DNA of 64,000 nucleotides from JAZKFT01 sp965246935 (GTDB lineage: Bacteria; Bacteroidota; Bacteroidia; Chitinophagales; Chitinophagaceae). The translations under genes were made by a program, and so were the position numbers. Shown one piece after another: positions 45,480-57,400 of this stretch; the stretch's first letter is position 1, and each line of letters starts with the position of its first letter. The notes below the pieces were generated by a model, which worked only from the letters and a program-made list of their open reading frames with translations, searched no databases and had not been told where the DNA came from. The stretch spans positions 434,001 to 498,000 of the forward strand of contig CBDFGC010000019.1 in assembly GCA_965246935.1 (NCBI GenBank). The letters are read 5' to 3'.

Positions 45480-45917
45480 TTAGCCGATTGTAATTTCTTT
45501 TACTACGGCTTTTGCTTCTTCTTTCTTAGGAACCACTACTTTCAAAATGCCATTTTCATAGGTAGCCTGTATGTTTTCTGTATTTACTTTATTGTTCAGG
45601 CTAAAGCTCCGCTGGAAAGCGCTGAGTGTGAATTCTCTGCGAACCTGGTTTTGTTCTTTTACTTCTGCGTCTTTCTTTTCTTCGTAAGAAATGATGAGCT
45701 GGTTGTTTTCAACCTTTACCTTAAAATTTTCCTTGTTGCGGCCAGGTGCTGCAAATTCGAGGTGATACGCTTCTTCATTTTCAACAATGTTTACCGGAAC
45801 AGTATTCCCGGTAGCATCCCGGTTTACGGAAGAAGGATCAAAGCTTCCGAACAGTTGATTTACGAGGCCATCAAAATTGCGGAACTGAGGGCGGTTGTTT
45901 ACTTTCATGATTGTCAT
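45480..45917 (-). CDS. Hsp20/alpha-crystallin small heat-shock protein
   Basis: 145 aa from the ATG at 45917 (MTIMKVNNRPQF); the next ATG (45908) is equally possible, and upstream codons in frame are not family-like. Alpha-crystallin domain: VPVNIVENEEAYHLEFAAPG (about 40-59), KENFKVKVENNQLIISYEEK, RREFTLSAFQRSFSLNNKVN, and the conserved GILKVVVPKKEE near the end, followed by a C-terminal tail ending VKEITIG. An ATP-independent chaperone that holds unfolded proteins. The gene is divergent from the bacilliredoxin gene; both may belong to stress responses. Confidence 0.93.
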   Translation of the reverse strand: MTIMKVNNRPQFRNFDGLVNQLFGSFDPSSVNRDATGNTVPVNIVENEEAYHLEFAAPGRNKENFKVKVENNQLIISYEEKKDAEVKEQNQVRREFTLSAFQRSFSLNNKVNTENIQATYENGILKVVVPKKEEAKAVVKEITIG

Positions 45918-46152
45918 AGCTGTATATTTTTTTAGTTTTTGAATGTTTGTAACCCTTTGTTCAATTTGCATTCCAATGCAAAACATAGCAGCAAAAAGTC
46001 AGTTATATGATAATTTTGTGACATATTGTCCGGACGAAAGAAGGTTGAGCGTCAAAAAATCCAGTTTTGGTGTTGAAGCAATAGTTCAGTTACTTTTGCA
46101 TGGTGTTCAGAAAGTCTTTTCTATTGCACTTAAACTAAAAACTACCAATAAT

Positions 46153-46566
46153 ATGTATCCTGAAGAAATAGTATTGCCAATGAAGGCAGAACTTACTGAT
46201 TACGGCTTTGACGAAATGCAGACTGCCACAGAAGTAGATGAGCAGTTAAAAAAGGAAGGGACTACCCTGGTGATGATTAACTCCGTTTGCGGATGTTCGG
46301 CTGGCAGTGCCCGGCCCGGCGTATTGATGGCTGTGCATAATGCTGAAAAAAAGCCTGACCATCTTGCCACTGCCTTTGCCGGGTTCGATATTGAGGCAAT
46401 CAACAAAGTTCGCCAGCATTTAATGCCTTACCCGCCGTCTTCACCGGCAATTGCTTTATTTAAAAACGGTGAGCTGGTTCACATGATCGAACGCCACCAG
46501 ATAGAAGGACGCCCGGCACAAATGATTGCCCGCAACCTGATGGCCGCCTTTGACCAATACTGTTAA
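46153..46566 (+). CDS. BrxA/BrxB family bacilliredoxin
   Basis: 137 aa from the ATG at 46153 (MYPEEIVLPMKAELTDYGF); the 70 codons open upstream are not family-like. The active-site CGC motif is in INSVCGCSAGSARPGVL (about 48-64). The C-terminal part, IALFKNGELVHMIERHQIEG, with its helical end matches the YphP/YqiW family. In Firmicutes these proteins remove bacillithiol from proteins; Bacteroidota members share the fold, and the low-molecular-weight thiol used here is not known. It ends at a good terminator (46593-46624). Confidence 0.92.
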   Translation: MYPEEIVLPMKAELTDYGFDEMQTATEVDEQLKKEGTTLVMINSVCGCSAGSARPGVLMAVHNAEKKPDHLATAFAGFDIEAINKVRQHLMPYPPSSPAIALFKNGELVHMIERHQIEGRPAQMIARNLMAAFDQYC

Positions 46567-46592
46567 TAAACATCTTTCTTATTATTAATTTT

Positions 46593-46624
46593 AACCGGTT
46601 TCGCTTCTGCGAACCGGTTTTTAT
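46593..46624 (+). terminator. rho-independent terminator after bacilliredoxin
   Basis: AACCGGTTTCGC (46593-46604) pairs with GCGAACCGGTT (46609-46619) around TTCT, with one unpaired T, and runs into TTTTTA. Confidence 0.85.
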
Positions 46625-46683
46625 TTACTTAGTTATGAGATTTTTAAGGATATTGCCCCTTTTACCCAACCTGTGTACCGATA

Positions 46684-47991
46684 ATGTATCCCAACCTTTA
46701 TTATTTTTTTAAGGATGCTTTCGGCGTCAAACTTGGCGGACTGAAATTCATTAACTCTTTCGGTTTTTTTGTAGCCCTGTCTTTTATTGCCGCTGCCATT
46801 ACTTTAACCAGCGAATTAAAACGCCGGGAAAGTTTGGGCTGGCTCACCTATACCGATGCTACGGTGGTGGCAGGTAAAGGCGTTAACTGGAGTGAGGTTG
46901 TGCTAAATGCTTTTTTTGGATTCCTGATTGGTTTTAAACTGGTCGGCATTTTTCTGGCAAAAGATACTGCTATGGCCGATCCCCAGGGATTTATACTTTC
47001 TAAACAAGGCAGTATCCCTGCCGGCATTGTACTCGCCATTATTTTAGGCGGCCTTAAGTACTGGCAGGGCAGTAAGGAAAAACTGGCGAAACCCGAAAAG
47101 CGGAACATCCGCATCTGGCCACACGACCGGGTAGGCGATATGACTATTCTTGCTTTTGTATTCGGATTTATCGGCGCCAAAATTTTTCATAATCTTGAAA
47201 ACTGGGATAATCTGGTACGGGATCCTATTGCAGCACTTACTTCTTTTGACGGCCTTACTTTTTACGGCGGGCTGATATGTGCCGGAGTAGCTATTATTTA
47301 TTATGCCCGCAAGCACAAAATAAACCTATGGCACCTCGTTGATTCGTTTGGCCCGGCCATGATGATTGCATATGCGATTGGCCGTATTGGCTGCCAGGTA
47401 GCCGGCGACGGAGATTGGGGAATCCTGAACAGTGCCTATGTAACCAGTGCAGAAGGGAAAGCAATCATAGCTTCACCGGCTGATTATGATGCTGCCATCC
47501 ATAAAAATTTCACATTTTACCAATCGTCGTTACGGGGCGTAACGCAGGTACAAACCCCTGCCGATATACCAAATGCCTCATTTGTAGCACCCCGTTGGTT
47601 ACCGGATTGGACAGTTGCCTATCCTTTTACCCATAATGTAATAAATGAAGGCGTAAAATTGAACAACTGTGACGATAAGTATTGCTCCACCTTGCCGGTA
47701 CCTGTGTATCCAACTTCATTTTACGAAACCATGATTGGCCTGATCCTTTTTGCAGTGCTGTGGTTTATGCGGAAAAGGTTTTCCAAAGCAGGCCAGTTAT
47801 TTGGCTTGTATTTACTGTTGAATGGTTTTGAGCGTTTTTTAATTGAAAAAATACGGGTGAATACCCATTTCCAACTTGGATCAATGCAGCTTTCGCAGGC
47901 GCAAATCATCGCTTTTGTGCTGATGATCCTTGGAATAGCCATTTTGATTGGCCGGTCTTTACGCGGAAAATCCCTGTTTTCTACATCCTAG
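46684..47991 (+). CDS. lgt: prolipoprotein diacylglyceryl transferase
   Basis: 435-aa integral membrane enzyme that adds diacylglycerol to lipobox Cys residues. About seven hydrophobic segments are visible, including VLNAFFGFLIGFKLVGIFLA, LTFYGGLICAGVAIIYYARK and FGLYLLLNGFERFLIEKIRV. The Lgt core motif is in the Bacteroidota form GRIGCQVAGDGDWGILN (about 234-250), and SFYETMIGLILFAVLWFMRK follows. Length is well above the enterobacterial 291 aa because of loops between helices, normal in this phylum. Several lipoprotein-like genes (for example at 4838) would be clients. Firm assignment. Confidence 0.95.
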   Translation: MYPNLYYFFKDAFGVKLGGLKFINSFGFFVALSFIAAAITLTSELKRRESLGWLTYTDATVVAGKGVNWSEVVLNAFFGFLIGFKLVGIFLAKDTAMADPQGFILSKQGSIPAGIVLAIILGGLKYWQGSKEKLAKPEKRNIRIWPHDRVGDMTILAFVFGFIGAKIFHNLENWDNLVRDPIAALTSFDGLTFYGGLICAGVAIIYYARKHKINLWHLVDSFGPAMMIAYAIGRIGCQVAGDGDWGILNSAYVTSAEGKAIIASPADYDAAIHKNFTFYQSSLRGVTQVQTPADIPNASFVAPRWLPDWTVAYPFTHNVINEGVKLNNCDDKYCSTLPVPVYPTSFYETMIGLILFAVLWFMRKRFSKAGQLFGLYLLLNGFERFLIEKIRVNTHFQLGSMQLSQAQIIAFVLMILGIAILIGRSLRGKSLFSTS

Positions 47992-48476
47992 ATAAAACAC
48001 CGGGTAAAAATATATCGAAGATGTTCAGAGATGAGCAGGTATGATTAAACATTTTTCAATGATTTGCCTTCATTCTTAAAAAGCATAAAAACACTTCGAC
48101 CGAGACAACTTCAACAGAATTTTTTTTAATAAGAAGTTAACAATCAACATAAAATCATCTATTTTTACGCCATCCCACTTCCTACTTAAAAAACACTGCT
48201 TATTTCCGGAAAAATAATTTGTTGGTTATTAAAGTCATGCCGGTATATCTTATGCAGGCTTACACCTTTTGCCATCATTTATTCTGTTTTTGAATCAGCA
48301 ACACCAGGGTTTTCCAAACACCAATTTTACAAAATAGATTGATTGCGGTTTTTGTTTTCCGGCGCTGCCGGTAAATAAAAGCCGTTTTTCGTTAGCTCTT
48401 CCTGTTTAAAAGGTAAAACTTTTATAGCCTGTTTCTGCACACGTTTACCCAGAACCGTTTAATTCAGAAAATTTTA
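47992..48476. other. intergenic leader of the giant adhesin gene
   Basis: 485 bases, AT-rich, no gene or repeat recognised. It probably contains the promoter and a long 5' untranslated region of the giant secreted protein gene. Confidence 0.5.
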
Positions 48477-51400
48477 TTGAAAAAATATACCATTGTAATG
48501 AAGCAAAAACTGATAACCCTTCTTGTTGTATGTAGTGTTTTTTTACAAACTACCCTGAACGCCCAGATTGACATCCCGATTGGAACAGGAACGGTTGGTA
48601 ATGACAATACTTCCTACCCTGCCCCGCTACAGGATTTTTATGAAGGCAGCCGGGCCCAATACTTATATACTGCAGCCGAATTAACGGCTGCGGGTATGTC
48701 GCCGGGAAATGTAGTTGCCATTAAATTTGATGTGCAGGCCCTGGCTACCAGCGCCAACACGTTTTTTGCACTGGAACAGTATACCATTAATATTGGTACC
48801 ACTTCTGCTACCTCATTATCGGCTACCACCTGGGAGCCCGGTACTACCTCCGTTTATGGCCCTGTTGACTATAATGTTACGCTTGGCATCAATACGTTCA
48901 CCTTCACGACTCCTTTTGTATGGAATGGTACTGATAATATTGTAATAGACATCTGTAATGGTGATCCATTAAACAATACCTACGTCTCCTACACAGGAAA
49001 TGCTACTGTTCCCTGGACAACAGGTTTATCCTTTAATGGCTCACATACCTATAGGGCAGATAATGGAGGCAATCTGTGTGGCACCGCTATTACAACCAAT
49101 ACCGGAACACAAACTACCAGGCCGAACATCATATTTAGTTGGATTGCCGGTTCGGGTTGTACTGGTACCCCTGTAGGCGGAACAGCAACGTCCACCCTGA
49201 CATCCGTATGTAGTCCTACTACTCCTTTTTCTTTATCTGCCACGGGTGCTACGGCTGCTTCGGGCCTTACCTATCAATGGCAAAGTGCACCAACAGCCAC
49301 AGGCCCATGGACCAATATTACAGGAATCAATACCTCCTCTTACACTGTTCCCGGAATTAGTGTCAACACCTATTACAGAAGACAAATTTCCTGCGGCGCA
49401 TTTACTAGTTTTTCCGCTGCGGTATTGGTTACTACGAACGCCCCGGCTTATACGACCCTTCCATATACCGAGGGTTTTGAAAACAACTGGCTCAGCATTT
49501 GCGGAACCAATGACGCTCCCAATAATTTCTGGCGGAATTCTCCGGTAACCGGTGATAATTCCTGGCGTCGGGAGGATGATGGTACTTCAGCAGCATGGGT
49601 GAACCCGACCTTTGGAATATACACACCCGCTTCATCAGTTGGCGCACACTCTGCCCGGTTCCATAGTTATCAGGCAGCTTCCGGTACCAAGGGCAGGCTG
49701 GACTTTTTCGTAAATGCCAATACACCCAACGTTACCAAAAGGCTTGCTTTTGATTATATTAATACATCTGGTAATGACAGCCTGGTTGTATTTTTCTCAA
49801 CAAACGGCGGCACCTCTTTTACCCGGATTGATAGTGTTAGAACATCCACGGTGTGGAACACGAAAGTTGTCTATTTCAATTCCAGTTCTGCCACTACGGT
49901 TATCCGGTTCGAGGCCACCGGAGATTTTGGCGTTACCGATATTGGGTTGGATAATGTGGTTGTTGCTGATTTCCCTAATTGTACCGGTACACCTGTGCCT
50001 GGCACTGCGGTGGCATCCCCTTTAAGTGTTTGTTCCCCTACTACGCCAATCACCTTAACCATAACCGGAGCTACCAACGCCGGGGCATTAACCTACCAAT
50101 GGGAAATTTCTACCAACGGCGGCGTTACCTGGACACCCATTGCAGGTGCAACCGGGGCAACCTACACCTCACCCGGTATCAGTAGCACTACTTCTTTCCG
50201 CAGGCAAACCATTTGTAGCGGAAATGGTAGTTTTTCTACCCCTGTCGTAATTACTACCACAGCCCCGGCTTATACTACGCTGCCTTATAATGAAAGTTTC
50301 GAAAATACCTGGATAGATATCTGCAATACCAGGGATGCTCCAAACAACTTCTGGCGGAACAGCCCGGTAACCGGCGATAATTCCTGGAGACGTTACGACG
50401 ATGCTGTGGCAGGAGCCTGGGTAAATCCTACACTTGGCGCCTATACACCTACTGCTTCCGTGGGTGTAAATTCTGCCCGCTTCCATAGCTACCAGGCTGC
50501 ATCCGGCACATCCGGCACATTGGATGTTTATTTGAATTGCAATACAACCGATGCATCCAAACGACTGTTATTTGATTATATTAATACCTCCGGTACGGAT
50601 ACGCTAACGGTGCTCATTTCAACCAATGGCGGAACCACCTTCACCCGGTTGGATAGTGCTGGCGTGGCAACGGCCTGGAGAACCAAAACGGTATTATTCA
50701 GTACACTTTCGACTACTACCATCATCAGGTTCAGGGCCACAGGCGACTTTGGTGTAACTGATATTGGTATCGACAACGTCAAAATCAGCAACTTTGGCGC
50801 ATGTAGCGGTGCACCTGTCGCCGGAAATGCTACTTCATCAGCTTCCCCGGTTTGTCTGGGCATTCCTTTCACTTTGGATGTAACAGGATCTACGGATGCT
50901 GCCGGCCTTACCTATCAATGGCAATCATCGCCGGATAATATTACTTATACCAATATTGCCGGGGCAACCGGAATTACTTTAACCAGAACGCAAACCACTG
51001 CTATCTGGTACCGCCGTATCGTTACCTGTACGAATACCGGTGGTTCTTCCACCACTTCCACGGCTATCCTGGTAGGCATCATAGCGCCAAGCTACTCGCC
51101 CATGCCATTTATAGAAGATTTTGAAAATACCTGGATTAGTTCCTGCAACACGAGAGAAATTCCTTCTATCTATTGGACCAACAGCCCGGTAACCGGCGAT
51201 AATTCCTGGAGGCGGGATGATGATGCAGCAGCAGGGGCCTGGGTAAACCCTACGCTGGGTACCTATACACCGCCTGCTTCTTCAGGATTGCATTCGGCAA
51301 GGTTCCATACTTACCAGGCTGCATCCGGTACTACAGGCACATTGGATTTTTATGTAAACTGCAGCAATTCAGCTACTAACAGGCTAACGTTCGATTACAT

Positions 51401-54400
51401 CAATACTAGCGGTACCGATTCTCTTACCGTATTGTTTTCCACCAATGGCGGAACAACTTTTACCCGTCTGGATAGTGCAGGCATTGCTGCCACCTGGAGA
51501 AATAAGACATTAATCCTGGCTAGTTCATCAGCAACTACCATTATCCGGTTCAGAGCCACCGGCGACTTTGGTGTTACCGATATCGGTATTGACAACGTTA
51601 AACTGAGCAATTTTGCGCCTTGTACCGGTACACCGCTGGCTGGTACTACTACCACTACTGTTTCCGGAATTGTTTGCCTGGCATCGCCTTTTACCCTGAA
51701 TATATCCGGTGCTACAGATGCTAATGGGTTAAGTTATCAATGGCAAACTTCTACAAACAATACTACCTGGACAAATATACCCGGCGCCACTTCAGAATCG
51801 TTAACGACCACTCAAACTGCAAGTACATACTACCGCAGGGTTATTACCTGTATCAATGGTAATATATCATCCCCTTCCACCAGTTTGCAAATCGTAAGCC
51901 CGCCGGCTGTATCCGGTACATTTACCATTAACAGTGCAGGTACCACAGCATTGCCCAATTTCCAAACCTTTGCTGCAGCTTATAATTATATCAAATGCGG
52001 TATCAATGGTCCGGTTGTATTCAATGTATTAAATGGCACTACCGGATCGTATAACGAACAGTTAATTATGACTGCTGTACCCGGTGCTTCTGCTGTAAAT
52101 ACCGTTACTTTTAAAGGCAACGGCGTTGCTGCTATCGGATTTGCTTCTGCCAATACCAATGAACGGGCCGTGATTAAACTCATCGGCACCCGGTACATTA
52201 TTTTTGATAGCCTGGTGGTAAATGCCAATACGGGTACGTATGGCTACGGGGTGCAAATGTTGAACAATGCGGATTCTAATACAGTAAGAAACTGTATCAT
52301 CAACAGCTCCGTTACCGATGCTACTACCACAAACTTTGCCGGCGTACTTATTAATGGTACTGCCACAGCTATCACGACTACCAGTGCTACAGCTTTAAAT
52401 GATTATAACACAATCACAGGCAATACAATTACCGGCGGGTATGCAGGTATAGCAATGGTAGCCACTACTGCAGGCGCCAATGGCAACAACACCATTAACA
52501 ATAATAAGATATTGGATTTTTACCAATATGGTATTTATGTTGCCGGTAGTTATTATGCTACCATACAGTCCGATTCCATAGCACGGCCTACCCGTGCCAA
52601 TAGTGCTGAAATAAGCGGTATCTATTTTACAGGTATCAGTACCGATGCCCTGATTACAAAAAACAAGATCACCAATCCGTTTGGTGGGCAGTCTACCAGT
52701 ACTTCCGGCTTCAACGGTATTAATTTTGTTGGCAATGATGCTACCTCATCCGACCCTAACATTGTAAGCAACAACCTGATCTATAACATCAATGGAGTAG
52801 GCGCCATCACCGGTATTGCCAATAACAGTTCCGACAATGTGTATTACCTGCATAATACCGTCTCATTAGATAATACTGCCTCTACTTCCACCTCTACTAC
52901 AAGAGGGTTTTATCAAACGGTTTTGGCTGGCGGTATCTTCTTTTTCGACAACATCATCACCATCAGCACCGGCGGTACGGGAGCTAAGCATTGTATTTAT
53001 CTTGCTACCCCTACTACCGGCATCCTTACGAACTATAACGATTATGTGAACAACGCTGCGGCTGGTACCAATTTCATCGGTTTCTTTAACGCTAACCAGG
53101 CTACGCTACCGCTATGGCAGGCAGCTACCGGTAAAGATGCCAATTCTATATCGAGGTTGCCATTCTATAACAACCCTGCTGCCGGTGATTATGCCCCAAC
53201 CAACGGAGGGGTAGATAACCTGGGAATTCCTGTAGATGTGCTTGTGGATATCCGGTTTTTACCCCGTAGCACTACCTCACCGGATATGGGTGCTTATGAA
53301 TTTACGGCACCAGGTTGTATCCAGCCGGTGGTTCCGGGAGCTACCATCCTAAACAGTTCTCCTACCACCATTACGGTTTGCCAGAATGTTCCGGTATTAT
53401 TGAATCTAACGATTGGGGCATGGGGCACCGGCGAAACTTTCCAGTGGCAATCATCGCCTGCTATCGCAGGCCCATACGTGCCGGTTGGTGGCCCAAGGGC
53501 TTACCCGGATACAACCATCCGTTCTACTGTTTCCCTGTATTACCGTTGTGCGGTAACCTGCGGCGGCAATACCCAATTTTCCACGCCGCTGTTTCTGAAT
53601 GTTACGCCGGCATTGCCAACAGGGATTTACACTATCAATAAAACCTTACCTACTAATTATCCGCTTACAGGGGTCAACTTTACCAGCTTCGCCGATGCCA
53701 AAGCAGCTATGAGTTGCGGTATTATTGGCGGCCCGGTTGTGTTCAATGTAGTTGCGGGTACAGGTGCTTACAACGAACAATTTAAACTAGACAATATTGC
53801 CGGTACCTCTTCCGTAAATACCATCACTTTTTAATGGTAATGGCAATACCATTTCGTTTGCGTCGGCTAATTCTGCTGAACGGGCCGTTATTAAGCTGAA
53901 TGGAGCAAATTTCATCACTTTTGATAGCCTGGTAATTAATGCAGCTGCCGGTACATATGGCTATGGTGTTCAACTGATTAATAATGCCGACTCGAATACT
54001 TTCCGTAAGTGTACCATTATCAGTTCTATTACAGCAACTACTACCAACTTTGCCGGTATTGTTATCAACGCTACTGATGCCGGGCCTGTTTCTACCGGAA
54101 ACACACTATGCGATGCGAACACTTTTGACAGGGATACCATTGTGGGAGGCTATTATGGCGCTACACTGGTAGGCAATACAGGAGTGCCGGTTTTAAATAA
54201 CCGGTTTACCAATAGCACCTTCAGGGATTTCTATTCTACCGGTTTTTATGTAGCTGCCAGTACCAATACCCTCATCGAAGGAAATACCTTCACCCGGCCA
54301 AATACCACCGTAACGGCCAACCCGGTATATGGTGTATATGTAACAACGGTGCTGAGCAATAGCCTACGGATTTCAAAAAACAGGTTTAACAGGATGTTTA

Positions 54401-57400
54401 GTGGAATTCCAGGGAACACAGCACCTTTTTATGGCATTTATCATAACAATGTGGATGCTACTGCCGGTTCTGAAAACACCGTATCCAACAACCTGTTTTC
54501 CGATCTGGATGGCAATGGTGCGCTGAACCCGCTGTATAATTTGAATTCCGACAACGTACGATATTACCACAATACGATTTCACTGGATAATATTACCAGC
54601 ACATCTGCCGCCATTACACAAGGTTTTTACCAGACCGGATTAGCGATTGGTATTGAGTTCAAAAAACAACATCGTTTCTATTAAAAGAGGTGGAACCGGT
54701 ACCAAACATGCCATTTACCTCGCTACCAATACCAGCGAAGTAGCCTCGAACAATAACGATTTTTATGTAAAAGCCGGTGGTACCAGTAATTATATCGGCT
54801 ACTTTAACACCAACCAGGCCACCCTTGCTGCCTGGCAGGCTGCTACTACCAAGGATGCCGCCTCATTAAGCATCGATCCTACTTTCGTTAACCCAGCCAC
54901 CGGAGACTACCGGCCAGGTTTATTACCACTGGATAATAAGGGTGTACCAGTAGGTATTACTACTGACATTTTGAATGTAACCCGTAGTACCACTACACCA
55001 GACATTGGTGCATTTGAATTTGCGCCACCGGTTTGTACTGCTCCGCCAATTGCAGGAGGGGCCAGCGTCACGCCTTCATCCGGCATTTGCCTGGAAGCAC
55101 CTATTCATTTAACGCTAACCGGAAATTCGCCCCATCGGAACCCTGACGTTCCAATGGCAAAGTGCGCCAACAGCTACAGGTCCATGGACCAACCTGAGCC
55201 CGGTACAGTACACGCCGGATTACGATACGGTATCTACGGTCAACACTTTCTATCGTGCTATAGTTATCTGTAGCGGAAATACGGTTATTTCCAATACGGT
55301 ATCCATCACCCTCAGTTCCGCTCCAATGGCAGGCGTTTACACTATTGATCCGTCAGGAAGTGGTGCACGAAACTTTACCAACTTCCAAACGGCAGTAGCT
55401 GCCTTACAGTGCGGTATTGCCAGTGCCGTAATATTTAATGTAGCGCCGGTTACGTTTACCGAACAGGTAAGAATTCCGTATGTGCCGGGAACTTCTACGG
55501 TGAAAACAGTTACGTTCCAAAAAGACCCGGCAGTAGCAGGAACGGCAACCCTTACCACTGCTGCAACTTCTACGCTCAACTATACCCTGCGCCTGGATAG
55601 TGCCAGCAACTTCATTATCCGTAACCTGGCAATCACCGGAACCAATCCGGCTTTCGGCAGGGTAGTGGAACTGGCTGGTTCGGCTTACAACGACACGATC
55701 ATTAACTGTAACATTACAGCGCCGGTTACTACCTCATCCGTTACCACTACCGCCGGGTTGTATGCAACTGCATTCAAAGGAAGAAACATCGTAATCAAAG
55801 GCAACAATTTTGTAAATGGTGCCAGTGGAATTGCATTCGCCGGAACCTCGGCCGCTGCATTGGCAAGCACCGTGGCTATAGACAGCAATACGGTTACAGG
55901 CTCCTATTCACATGGTATTTTTACGCAGTTTGTATCCCGTATCAGGTTACGTGGAAATACGGTAAGCCTGGGAGCTTCTCAGGCTGCTAACAGCTCCGGT
56001 TTCTATATGGATTATTGCGATACGGCCTTCAGGCTTACCGGCAACACCGTGAACATCAATAATAATACATCCGGTGTGTATGGTATCAATATCCTGAATT
56101 CCCGTTCGCTTTTTGCAGACTCGTCCATCATTGCCAGCAATAAGGTAATTGCAGACAACGGAAACACAGGTGCACTATATGGTATCGGCATTACGCTGTC
56201 TAAAGGCATCAATACGCTGAATAACGTAATCACCCTGAATAACAGCGGTGCTGCATCAACTGTGTATGGCTTCTACCACTTAACAAACACAGATTCTATT
56301 AACTATTACAACAATAGTGTAAACATCCGGGGCATATCACCAACGGGGTATGCGGGTTATTTCAATCAGGCAGCAAAAGCAGCATTCAAGGTTAATAATA
56401 ATGTGTTTTCCAACCCCGGCGGCGGAAAAGCCTTGTTCGTGAGCAACCCTTCCAACTTTACGGCGGACTACAACATGCTTTACACCACAGGTGCGTTACT
56501 GGCTCAAACTTCTACCGGTACGGTTACCACATTTGCCGACCTTAAAGCATGGACCAATGCCTGGAACTGGGATCGTTACTCTATTTCTTATCCGCCGGCA
56601 TTTGTAAGTACCACCGACCTAAGGCCTAATATTGCTACTCCGGATGTGTGGGCTATGCACGGCAGGGGAACGCAGATTAAGTACAACAGGTATGATTTCG
56701 ATAATAAATACCGTCCTGATTCATTGACGGCCGGTGTACCGGACCTGGGAGCGTATGAATTTTTCCCAACGGCACAGCCAACTATTATGATTGCAACCCC
56801 TGCAACCCCGGCTCCAAACGTTACACAAACCTTCTCGTATGGTACCGATACCGTAATGAAGATTACCTGGGGTGCTACTGCTCCGCCAAGCCTCGCAGTG
56901 AGAAGGTTTTCCGGCGTGGTACCAACAGGATTATTGCCCGGTACGGATTCCATGTTCTTTTACACACAGGTAACCATACCCGGCGGGGGTAATTATCCGT
57001 ATGCAGCTAAGTTGTATTATATCAACCCATGGCAGGGTTCCATACCATCACAAAATGTAATTGGCATGGGCCGTACCACGCCATCCAATGCGTGGGTAGT
57101 GGGTGCCAATAGCCGGGTGAATGTGGCCAGAAAGGAAATCAGCCAGGATGCCATTGTGTATCTTGACCGGTTTACCGGTTTAGTAAATCCGTATGCACAA
57201 CTTGAAAGTGAGGATAGCAGCAGCAACCGCGGCAAAGACTTCTGGGTAGCCTATCAGAAGAGCTATGATTTCACTACAACCGGTGGCTTCCAGGATATGG
57301 TAGTTTATATGGGTTCCGCTACGCAGGATGCACATGTAACGGTATCCATTGAAGGAACAAACGGAACACCATGGATAAGAAACTATACCGTTCCGGCAGG

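Noticed and set aside
3194..48476. Bacteroidota -33 TTTG / -7 TAnnTTTG promoters upstream of several genes
   Set aside because: Only partial matches with wrong spacing were found (for example TACGTTTT at 27406), so none was reported.
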